A program made the position numbers and the translations under genes. Shown one piece after another: positions 13,401 to 23,585 of a DNA stretch of 64,000 nt. The notes under the pieces are model-generated. The model worked only from the letters and a program-made list of their open reading frames with translations. It was not told the origin of the DNA and made no database searches. Every line of letters starts with the position of its first letter. The first letter of the stretch is position 1. The stretch comes from Rosellinia necatrix (lineage: Eukaryota; Ascomycota; Sordariomycetes; Xylariales; Xylariaceae), in assembly GCA_021209875.1 (NCBI GenBank), contig JAGYVD010000001.1:62001-126000 (forward strand), written 5' to 3'.

Positions 13401-15182
13401 TAAAACTATAATTATTAGTTAAAATATTTTTATAAATTATTAAAAAAAAAAGTTTTTATGTTATATTATTTTAATTATAAACATTTATTTTGCTATTTAT
13501 ATTTTTTAATATTAATATTTATATATATATTAAAAATAAAATTAAAAATAAATTATATTTCAAAAGTTTATTTATTTATATTATAATTTTAATATATTTT
13601 AACACTTTTATCTTATTTAAATTATATTATAAATAATAAAACTTTATATAATTTCATAAAAATATTTTAAAAATATATAAATATTATATTAATAATATAA
13701 AATAATTTAAATATTACATTAAAAACTTATGTTTTAAAAATTTATAAAAGAAAAATATATATATATAAACTATAAACTTTATATTAAAAGTATAGCAATT
13801 AGTTATAATTACTTATAGCTGTTATACATGCATATATTTTATATAAATATATAGCGTACATATTATATATATATAGCGTATATATTTTATATATAAAACA
13901 AGCTGTATTATCGCTTTTATTTTAATAGGTTGTGCCTTAATAAAATTCTTATATAAAACTTAAAATAATACTACACATAATAATTATTTAAATAAAATTA
14001 TCAAACATAATAAATATTGCATAACAAAAAATTATATTTTATTTTACGCGTAAACAATACATGCATTGCATATATAAAGCTTATTTAACATTTTATATTA
14101 TATTTATAAATATTATATATATAAAACAAAAACCATGTTTTTAATTGTTTTTATTATATAATTAATATATATAAATATATATAGTTTATTATATAAAATA
14201 AAAATATTTTAATAAATTTAATTATTTATATTAAACGTTATAAATATATTATTATATATTTAATAATTAATAAATTTTATAAAATTAATAATATAATATA
14301 TTTTAATATATATAAATATTTTAAAACTAACATTTTTATTTTTAATTAAAATAATATACATATTAAAATAATTATAAAATAATTATTATTTATTATATTT
14401 TTTTAATATTTATAATATTAATATTATATTTAAATATTTTTAAATTTTAAATTCATTATGATAAAGCTTTATTTTAAACTTAATTTTATTATTAATTTTT
14501 GTTTATTTTTATTTAAATTTATATAAAGTTTTAAATATTTATTCCAAATTTTTATTTATTTTCTTTAATTTTTAAAATAATTTATATTATTTTTATATTT
14601 TTAATTTTAAAATAAAAACTTGTATTTAATTTATTACATTTTATATATTTCTTTAATTAGTTTTATAGTTTTAATTAGTTTTTCTTTATTTCTTTTTTTT
14701 ATGTATAAACAAATTACTTTTTTTTCATATATTTTTTATTTTGTTTTATTTTTATAATTTATTTATTTTATTTTATTTTGCTAATATTTTATCTATTTTT
14801 TTTTTTTTTAACTTAAAAGAATTTATCATATTTATTTAATTTATTTAATATTTAATAAGCTTTATATATATAATATATATACTGTTTTTATATAAAATAA
14901 AATATAAGTTAAAATTATAAAATATTTGTTTTGTTTAATTATTTTATATAAATAAGGTTTTATATATAGCAGGGTTTTATATATAAACAAAAAATTATAT
15001 TAACATATAAAGTAGCTAAATAATAAACATAATCTATAGCTTGTTTTTATATAATAGCTACATAATTTTAAATATAAGCTAAATATATTTAATAATAAGG
15101 CTTGTTTATAATGAATTAATATAATTTTAATATATAATTTAATTAATATATTTAATAAAATATATTTATTTCATATAAATAA
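10440..15182. other. AT-rich block with faint relics
   Basis: Almost pure AT. Slightly GC-richer remnants appear near 12340-12375 (CTGCGCATATAATATTTGCA), 12585-12600 and 13880-13940. The 15000-15110 segment resembles 8060-8160. No coding frame or RNA gene is visible. Confidence 0.7.
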
Positions 15183-15540
15183 TAAAGTTAATTTAGTTAA
15201 TTTGGCTAATTTAGTAAATTTATTTAATATTATAATTTTAGTTAATTTAGTTAATTTTATTTATTTAAGTAATTTATTACATTTATTTAATTTGCTTAAT
15301 TTATTTAATTCAGTTAATTTATATAATTTAGTTCATTCAATTTTTTATTTTATTTAGGTAATTTAGTTCATTTATTTAATTTATTTAATTTATTTAATTT
15401 GTTTAATTTATGTAATTTATTTAATTTATTTAATTTATGTTATTTATTTAATTTATTTAATTTATTTAATTTATTTAATTTATTTAATTTGTTTAATTTG
15501 TTTAATTTATTTAATATATTTAATATATTTAATTAATATC
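15183..15540. repeat. 9-bp minisatellite preceding array C
   Basis: TTTAATTTA repetitions with occasional G substitutions, becoming very regular from about 15370 and ending at the start of the composite repeat. Confidence 0.85.
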
Positions 15541-16000
15541 TTAATAATAGCTTTTAACTGGCAGTAATAACAACATATAACTGGCTGTTTTAATAAGCTG
15601 TATTTCTACAGCTCTGCGGCTACCTGGGATATCAACATGTTACTGGCTGTTTTTATTGGGTGCATCCCTGTGGGTCTGACTAGCAGGAACACCGACACGT
15701 AACCTGCTGTTTTTATTGGGTGCATCCCTGTGGGTCTGTTACTGGCAGGGATGGCGACACGTAACCGGCTGTTTTTATTGGGTGCAGCACTGCAGATGGG
15801 TAACTAGCAGGAATAGCAATACATAACGGGCTGTTTTTATTAGGTGCAGCGCTGCAGGTCTGCAACTAGCAGGCATAGCAACACGCAGCCTAGGCTTTTA
15901 ATTAGCCGGGCTTTTTTATATGGCAGAAAATCAGCAAAATTTTGACTAAGTCAACAGCCAACAGCAGTAGCAACCCTAACCCGAAAACAAAGAGCAATTT
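15541..16000 (+). repeat. Composite repeat C: five 62-bp monomers plus tail
   Basis: Monomers run from 15561 to about 15869 at 62-bp spacing. This copy is among the least mutated, with GTAACCGGCTGTTTTTATTG and GGTGCATCCCTGTGGG. The tail contains GGCTTTTAATTAGCCGGGC and ends with AACCCTAACCC at 15972-15982, the best telomere-like match among the arrays after copy A. Confidence 0.92.
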
Positions 16001-16004
16001 AATA

Positions 16005-17694
16005 ATTTAATAAATTATTTTAATAAATTATTATAATTTATTATATAATTATTTAATAACTTTTAAATAACACAACTTATATAAAACATTATATTATACA
16101 TATTTTATAATTTATTTTAATTTTTTAATATAATTAATCTTATAATAATTTAAAATAAACAAATAAATATAAATATATATATTAAATTTAATGTTCTTAG
16201 TTATTTTATTATAAAGTTTAATATAATAATATAAGTTATTTAACCAAGAGTTATATATTAATTTATTTTAATTAATAAAATTTAAAACATATATTTAAAA
16301 TTTTATAATATTATTATTTATATCTATAAAATAATACCATATAAATAATTAAAAAATTAACTTTTTAATTATAATATATATACTATATATATAATATTTA
16401 TATTAAATTAAAATTATAATAAACTAGAGTTTTTTTTATATATTCTTTATATAATCTATAATTTATTATTAAACTTTTAATTTTTATTTATAATATATAT
16501 AATATAAATTAATGTCCTATAAATATAATTATTCCTAGTTTTATATTTTATTATATAAATTTTAAAATATTTTAATAAATTTAATTTTTAAAAATATAAA
16601 TATTTATATATAATATTAAAATAAACAAAAGTTTTAAGCTTAGCAACACTAGTTGCTCGGCTATAAAATTAAATAAAGCAGCATAAGCTACTTTAAGCTA
16701 GATCTACTTAAGCTAAGCCTACTTATTTATACTAATAAATATAATTTTAAAACTATATTTAAATTTTATTAGTTTTATTACTAACATATTTATAATATTA
16801 TAATATAAACTAATATATTATAAATATATTTATTTACAGCTTTATACTTTCAACCAGACTTATTATATATATTATAAAAAGCAAAAAAAAAGTTTTTATA
16901 TAAAAGTTTTTTTATATTAAATATAATTAAAATAAGAAAACTTAATATAAAACTTTTATTATATAAGAAATAAAATTAAAAAAGTTATTTTAAAAATGTT
17001 TATTATAATTAAAACTTTTTTTAAAATAATATAAAATAAATTAATATTATTTATATAATAAATAATAAATAATAAATATACAAAATATTTAAATATATTT
17101 AAATATTTTAATTAAAAATATTATAAAATTTATAAGTTTTTATTTAAATTAGATTAATATTAATATATTTATAATATAATTATAATTAATTATATATATG
17201 TTTTAAATTTATAATATAAAAATTATTTTCATATTTTTTATATTTATATTTATAATTATAAAGTTTTATTTTAAATTTAGTTTTATTAATATTAAAATAT
17301 TTATTTTTAATATTAATATATTTATATTATTATATTTTTAATTTTTATACTTATTAAATTTATATATTATATTATTTTTTGCGTTTAATTTTTATAATTG
17401 TATAAATAATTATGAATTTTTAATATATTAAATAAAAAATTTATTTAATTGAAAAATTAATTTAATTTATATAAAATATATAATTTATTAAAATTTTTTT
17501 TGTTTTAATAAGATTTATTTTTATATTTTATATTTATAAAGTATTAGATTTAATTTTAATGTTTTTAAGTATTAAAATTAAGTTATACTTTTATTTAATA
17601 TATTTATTCGATTTATATTATTTATTAAATTTTCTTAATTTTTAAAAGTTAATTTTCTTAGTTTATCAATTAAATTTAAAAATTGAATTTTTAT
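16005..17694. other. AT-rich block with one GC relic
   Basis: Mostly featureless. The segment 16630-16740 is GC-richer (AGCTTAGCAACACTAGTTGC, then AAGCTAGATCTACTTAAGC) and is probably the remnant of another repeat. It contains no reading frame. Confidence 0.7.
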
Positions 17695-18165
17695 TTAGTT
17701 TATTTAATTTATTTAATTTATTAAATTTATTGCATTTATTGCTTTTATTTAATTTATTTAATTTATTCCATTTGTTGCATTTATTGTATTTATTACTTTT
17801 ATTGCATTTATTGAATTTATTGTATTTATTGCATTTATTTGCTTTATTTAATTTATTGAATTTATGGCATTTATTAAATTCATGGCATTTATTGCATTCA
17901 TTGAATTTATTTAATTTATTTATTTTATTTAATTTCTGTAATTTATTTAATTTAATGAATTTATTTAATTTCTATAATTTATTTAATTTATTTAATTTAT
18001 TTAATTTATTGAATGTATTTAATTTATTTAATTTATTTAATTTATTTAATTTATTTAATTCATTTGATTTATTTGATTTATTTAATTTATTTAATTTATG
18101 TAATTTATGTAATTTATTTCATTTATTTAATTTATTTAATTTGTTTTATTTATTTAATTAATATA
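17695..18165. repeat. 9-bp minisatellite preceding array D
   Basis: TTTATTGCA- and TTTATTTAA-type 9-bp units. A 143-codon open frame on the plus strand from 17730 reads only Leu-Phe-Asn/His repeats. It follows from the 9-bp period being divisible by three and should not be annotated as a gene. Confidence 0.9.
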
Positions 18166-18169
18166 TTAA

Positions 18170-18690
18170 TAATACCTTTTAACTAGCAGTAATAATAATA
18201 TATAACTGGCTGTTTTAATAAGCTGTATTTCTATAGGTCTGTGGCTACCTGGCATATTAACATTTTACCGGCTGTTTTTATTAGGTGCATCCCTGTGGGT
18301 CTGACTAGCAGGAACACTTATATATAACCGGCTGTTTTTATTAGGTGCAGCCCTGCAGGTGGGTGATTAGCAGGGATACCGACATGTTACCAGCTGTTTT
18401 TATTAAGTGTATTTTTGTAGGTCTGATTAGCAGGGATATTTATATATAACCGGCTGTTTTTATTAGGTGTAGTTCTGCAGGTGGGTAATAGGCAGGGATA
18501 GCGATATATAACCGGCTGTTTTTATTAGGTGCAGCTCTGCAGTCTTATAACTAGCAGGGATAGTAACACGTAACCTAAGCTTTTAATTAGCCAGGCTTTT
18601 TTGTATAACAGAAAATCAGCAAAATTTTAGCTAAGTTAACAGCTAACAGCTGTAGCAACTTTAACTTAAAAGCAAAAAGCAATATTATTT
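18170..18690 (+). repeat. Composite repeat D: six 62-bp monomers plus tail
   Basis: Monomers start at 18186 and end near 18554. The order is as in B and C: diverged first monomer, regular monomers, then the AAGCTTTTAATTAGCC tail. The telomere-like motif has decayed to AACTTTAACTTA, consistent with C-to-T mutation. Confidence 0.9.
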
Positions 18691-20060
18691 TATTTTTAAA
18701 AATTAAAAACTTTAATTTATTATAAAAATATAAAATTATGTTTTAATATTAGTTTAATATTAAAGTTAATTATTATTAAATATATAATATTATTATTATT
18801 TTAATAATTTAAATATTAAAAATTTTTAAACTTAATAATATTTTATTTAATTTTAAATATGTTATATTAATAATTTTAATAACAACTTATAAAAATACTT
18901 CTGAAAATATTAATAAAAATATATTTATTAAAAGCTTTAAACTTATTTTAATATTTTAATATAATAATTAAAATTTTAAATATTTTTAAAAAAAAAATTT
19001 AAAAATAATATAAACTTTTATTATTTTATTATAAAATAAAATAATTTTATTAATTTAATTTTTAATTTAGTTAAATTATAGTTTTTATTTAAATTAATAT
19101 ATAAAGTTTTATATTTATATTAAAATTTTATATAATTTTTATATATATATATATAAAAATATTATTAAAAGTATTATAACTATAATTAGTTTAAGTTTTA
19201 TATTTTAATTTAAATAAATTATAAAATAAATTATAAAACGTTATTTTAAAAAAATTATTTTTATTTATTTAATTTATAAAATTATTTATTATATAATATA
19301 TTAATATTTTTAATTAACTAATATTATAAAAATAAAATTTTAATAAATAATAATATTATATATAATTTATGTAAATGTTGTTATATTAAATATATTGCTC
19401 TACTTTATTAATATAATTAATATTATAATCATTTAATATAAATAAAAATATTTTAAGGAATTTTTAATAAATATATTTTATATATAATAATAATAACTTT
19501 TAATAAAAAATAAACTTTAATTTCAAGCTGAATAAATTATATATTTTTATTTAATTAAAACTATTTATAATAATATAATATTATTATTAAAAATTTATTT
19601 ATATAAAAATATAATTAAGTTTTATTTTATTATATAATTTTAAGATTTATAATAAAATAAGATTAAAATAAAAATTCTTTTTTTATTTTTATTTAATATT
19701 ATTATTTTATATAAATAAATATAAGTAAAACAAACTTAAAATTATTTAAAGTTTTTTAAATTTTAATTAAAAATATATTTCTAGTTTTTTAATTTAAACA
19801 AAAACATTTATAATGACAAAAGTTTATTTTTAATATAATTTTATAAATATATATATATTTTTTTATATATTAAAAAATAATATTATTATATATTATAATT
19901 TTTATTAATATTTTTAATATACATTTTAATATTAACTTAATTTTATATAGATTAGTAATTTATATATTTTTATTTTTAATAATTATTTATATAGTTTTAT
20001 TTTTTTTATTTTTAAAATTAAAAATGTTAATATAATTAATAAAATAATTTAATTTAAACA
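18691..20060. other. Featureless AT-rich block
   Basis: I see nothing beyond AT-rich sequence with stops in every frame. Confidence 0.75.
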
Positions 20061-20785
20061 AAATATTAAATTTATTGCATTTATTAAATTTATTGCATTT
20101 ATTGCATCTATTGCATTTATTAAATTTATTAAATTTATAGCATTTATTTAATTTATTTAATTTATTTAATTTATTTAATTTATTTAATTTATTTAATTTA
20201 TTTAATTTATTTCATTTATTTAATTTATTTAATTTATTTAATTTATTTGATTTATTTAATTTATTGAATTTATTGCATTTATTGCATTTATTAAATTTAT
20301 TGCATTTATTGCATCGATTGCATTTATTAAATTTATTAAATTTATAGCATTTATTTAATTTATTTAATTTATTTAATTTATTTAATTTATTTAATTTATT
20401 TAATTTATTTAATTTATTTTATTTATTTAATTTATTTAATTTATTGAATTTATTGTATTTATTGAATTTATTTAATTTATTTAATTTATTTAATTTATTT
20501 TATTTATTTTATTGATTTTCTTTATTGCATTTATTGAATTTATTTAATTTATTGTATTTATTAAATTTATTTAATTTATTGTATTTATTTAATTTATTTA
20601 ATTTATTTAATTTATTGAATTTATTTAATTTATTTAATTTATTTAATTTATTGAATTTATTTAATTTATTTAATTTATTTAATTTATTTTATTTATTTTA
20701 TTGATTTTATTTATTGCATTTATTGAATTTATTTAATTTATTTTATTTTTGAATTTCTTGAATTTATTTAATTTCTTTAATTAAT
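20061..20785. repeat. 9-bp minisatellite preceding array E, with 207-bp higher-order repeat
   Basis: The longest minisatellite in the window, made of TTTATTTAA and TTTATTGCA units. A distinctive run containing ATTGCATCTATTGCA at 20101 recurs as ATTGCATCGATTGCA at 20308. The offset is 207 bp, or 23 units of 9 bp, so blocks of the array were themselves duplicated. Confidence 0.88.
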
Positions 20786-20794
20786 ATATTAATC

Positions 20795-21253
20795 ATAGCT
20801 TTTAACTGGCAGTAATTACAACATATAACTGGCTGTTTTAATAAGCTGTATTTCTACAGGTCTGTGGCTCCTTGGCATATTAATATTTTACCGGCTGTTT
20901 TTATTGGGTGCATCCCTGTGGGTCTGACTAGCAGGGACACCTATATGTAACCGGCTGTTTTTATTGGGTGCAGCCCTGCAGGTGGGTAACTGGCAGGGAT
21001 ACCGACATGTTACTGGCTGTTTTTATTGGGTGCAGCGCTGCGGGCCTGTGACTGGCAGGGATAGCGACACGTAACCGGCTGTTTTTATTGGGTGCAGCCC
21101 TGCGGGTCTGCAACTAGCAGGGATAGCGACACGCAACCTAGGCTTTTAATTGGCCAGTCTTTTTTGTATGGCAGAAAATCAGCAAAATTTTAACTAAGTC
21201 AACAGCCAACTATAGTAGCAACCCTAACCTGAAAGCAAACCGCAATTTCAGCT
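20795..21253 (+). repeat. Composite repeat E: five 62-bp monomers plus tail
   Basis: Monomers run from 20809 to about 21117. The least mutated copies read GTAACCGGCTGTTTTTATTG and AGCAGGGATAGCGACACG. The tail holds GGCTTTTAATTGGCC and then CAACCCTAACCTG (about 21219-21231). The junction with downstream AT-rich DNA is near GCAATTTC. Confidence 0.92.
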
Positions 21254-21625
21254 TTAATAAAAATATATAATATAAAAAAAAATAGGCTGTAGCTTTAGCT
21301 TGTTTAGTTAAAATAGCATAAACGTTTTTTATAAATTATAAAATTTATTGCTTAAAAATAATTTTATTTTTATTAAAATAAAAAATAAAATAGTTTAGTT
21401 TAATCTTTATAAAAAAACGTTATAAAAGCACTAATTTAAAAAATACATTATAAAAAAATAAAAAATATATTATAAAAAATAAAAGTCTAACTATTCTAAT
21501 CTAACTTGTAGATCTAGCTAAATTTATAGGCCAGGGCCCACTTATTAGAGCTAGTCCTAAATAGTAAGGTGCGTAGCTTTGCCACGCTATTGGTAGGGCT
21601 ACAGCGCTTATATAAGCGACTCCCC
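21254..21625. other. AT-rich DNA ending in a GC island
   Basis: From about 21480 the GC content rises. Recognisable words are GGCCAGGGCCCACTTATTAG, GCGTAGCTTTGCCACGC (a near-palindrome) and CGCTTATATAAGCG (a perfect palindrome). The island runs into the LTR whose proposed start is the TGTTGGCGCG at 21626. It could be the upstream part of that LTR or a separate old insertion. No reading frame is present. Confidence 0.5.
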
Positions 21626-22109
21626 TGTTGGCGCGTATTATAATATTAAAACCTCTTAATAAACTAAACTCTCAAAAATATATATTTATATATAAATTAA
21701 AACTTATAAATAAAAAAAAACTTGATAAAAAAAAACTTCTTTTTTAAACTAAAAAAAACTTTATTTATAAACTTAAAATATAGGCATAAAAACTATAAAA
21801 TAGTTTATAATTAGCCTGCAACTTTTTTAAAAAAACGCTGCAAAGAAATAATATTATAAAGAGGGGTTATAAAAAATATTAGCGTATAAGCTAATATAAA
21901 CAAACTATTATATATTTTTATTTTAAACAATTGCTAAATACTTTATAAACTAATTATTAAACTTAGACTAATATAATTAAAACTAACCAGCTTTATAAAC
22001 CTGCGTTTTACAAGCTATATACACATTGTTTATAACTTCTGCTACTTAGCTAAAAAATAGACTTTATTTGCTACCCTAATAAGTGTATTTTCAGCCATAG
22101 CCTATTATA
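21626..22109 (+). mobile_element. LTR of a Ty3/gypsy family, plus orientation
   Basis: About 480 bp, homologous in inverted orientation to 22447-22885 and to 30052-30330, and in direct orientation to 5205-5471. The proposed 5' end is TGTTGGCGCG. The 3' end is around AGCCATAGCCTATTATA, whose last bases are common to all four copies. Internal landmarks are ACTAACCAGCTTTATAAACC and TTTGCTACCCTAATAAGTG. No element body of its own is attached on its left, so it is either a solo LTR or one end of an element lost by rearrangement. The 5' boundary is uncertain. Confidence 0.7.
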
Positions 22110-22446
22110 AAGCTATTAAATAAAAATTTATAATATATATTTAAATAGTAGTTAAAGGGGCTCTAAGCTAAATTTAAATAGTAATACTTATATGTTATAA
22201 AAAAAGCTCTGTTAATTAAAATTATGATAATATAAAAACTTAAATAGCTTGTAATGTCTTTAGTTTTTTTTAAAATATTTATAGTTTTAATATTGTTTTA
22301 AATATAATTTATTTTATTTTTTGTTTTTTTTTATTAGCAAGCAATATTTATATTAAAAACATATTAATTTTAATATTAAATATTTTTATATAAATGTTTT
22401 TATATTTTTATTATAATTTAAAATTAAGCTTTATATGTTTATATAA
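22110..22446. other. Spacer between inverted LTRs
   Basis: About 340 bp of AT-rich sequence separates the two inverted LTR copies. It contains AAAGGGGCTCTAAGC near 22155. No reading frame was seen. Confidence 0.6.
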
Positions 22447-22885
22447 TGGGCTATGCCTGAAGGTACACTTATTAGGGTAGCAAATAAGGTTTATTTTCTA
22501 GCTAAGTAGCAGAAGTTATAAACAATATATATGTGGCTCGCAAAACATAGTTTTATAAAGCTGGTTAGTTTTAGTTATATTAGTCCAAGTTTAATAGTTA
22601 ATTTATAAACTATTTAATAATTATTTAAAATAAAAATATATAACAGTTTATTTATATTAGCTTATACATTAATATTTTTTTTATAAGCACTGTTTATAAT
22701 ATTACTTTTTTTTTTGTTTTTTTAAAAAAGTCGTAGGCCGGTTATAAACTGTTTTATAGTTTTTATATTTATATTTTAAGTTTATAAACAAAAATTTTTT
22801 TTAGTTTAAAAAAAAAAGTTTTTTTTTTTTTAAGTTTTTTTCTATTTATAAGTTTTAATTTATATATAAATATATACTTCTGTTC
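22447..22885 (-). repeat. 3' LTR of the minus-strand element
   Basis: Read on the minus strand it ends with TGCCTGAAGG in reverse complement, then GCCCA, giving a plausible CA terminus at 22447. It matches 21626-22109 inverted over about 440 bp. Homology becomes weak beyond about 22885. Confidence 0.7.
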
Positions 22886-23361
22886 GTTTAATCTGCTAAA
22901 ATATCCTAACGTTATTTATAAACATTTTATAATATTATTTTTTTTATTTATTATTTACTAGTTTCTGCATGTTTTTTAAATGCTTTAGATGCTTACGCAC
23001 GACTGTTTTTTAAAATTCTGCCAAGCTTTATTTTTTACTGTTCTGCGTACAGCTATATAAAACCTTTAAGCCGCCTATTTTTTATTTATTTTTTTTTTTT
23101 CAATAACAACTAGCTTTATAAATTATTTTAATTTCTGCGGTATTTTAATCTATTATTTAAGCCGTTTATAAATTAATTTTATTTTATTTTATAAGCCGCT
23201 TAACGTTTTATTATTAATATTATATCTGTTTTTTATTATTATAGCCAGGCCTTATTTTTATTTATATTCTAGCCAGCTTATTAGTTTAGCTTATTAACGC
23301 AGTTATATTTTTTTATTTATTAAAAATTAACTTTAAACTGTTTACGATTTTTTTATTAATT

Positions 23362-23585
23362 TGATACAGACAGGTAGGGGGTGTCCAGAGGACCCACCCT
23401 AGGATAGGCTAGGCCGGCTAGGCTAGGCCCGCAGGGCCTAGCCGACCCGCAATAGATTAGATAAGGGTAGCCCACTGGCTATTTCTAGCCAGCCTTCGGC
23501 TGGCTGGCATAGCCAGTCCTTCCTTCTACCTGCAATTCGCTATTTTCACTAGATCACCATACAGGACCCCAATATATCCTTGTTA
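23362..23585. mobile_element. Nearly unmutated solo-LTR-like insertion
   Basis: A 224-bp island of balanced composition lies inside AT-rich DNA. It begins TGATACAGACAGG and ends near CCTTGTTA, flanked by TAATT on both sides (23357-23361 and 23586-23590), a possible 5-bp target duplication. Inside are tandem GGCTAGGC words and a hairpin CTGGCTATTTCTAGCCAG followed by CCTTCGGCTGG. A CTTCCTTCTACCT segment near its end recalls the LTRs at 42351 and 53246, but otherwise they are not alike. The flanking sequence is so AT-rich that the TAATT match could be chance. It could also be a small non-autonomous element. Confidence 0.5.

Noticed and set aside
17730..18161. 143-codon open frame on the plus strand
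   Set aside because: It is pure Leu/Phe/Asn/His repetition produced by the 9-bp minisatellite. No start context, domain or neighbours support a gene.
1813..21253. 62-bp arrays considered as CRISPR or as tandem RNA genes
   Set aside because: There is no constant-repeat and variable-spacer pattern, as the whole 62 bp is conserved. The context is eukaryotic.
21590..21640. Possible tRNA in the GC island
   Set aside because: Short hairpins are present, but no cloverleaf, A-box or B-box can be fitted.
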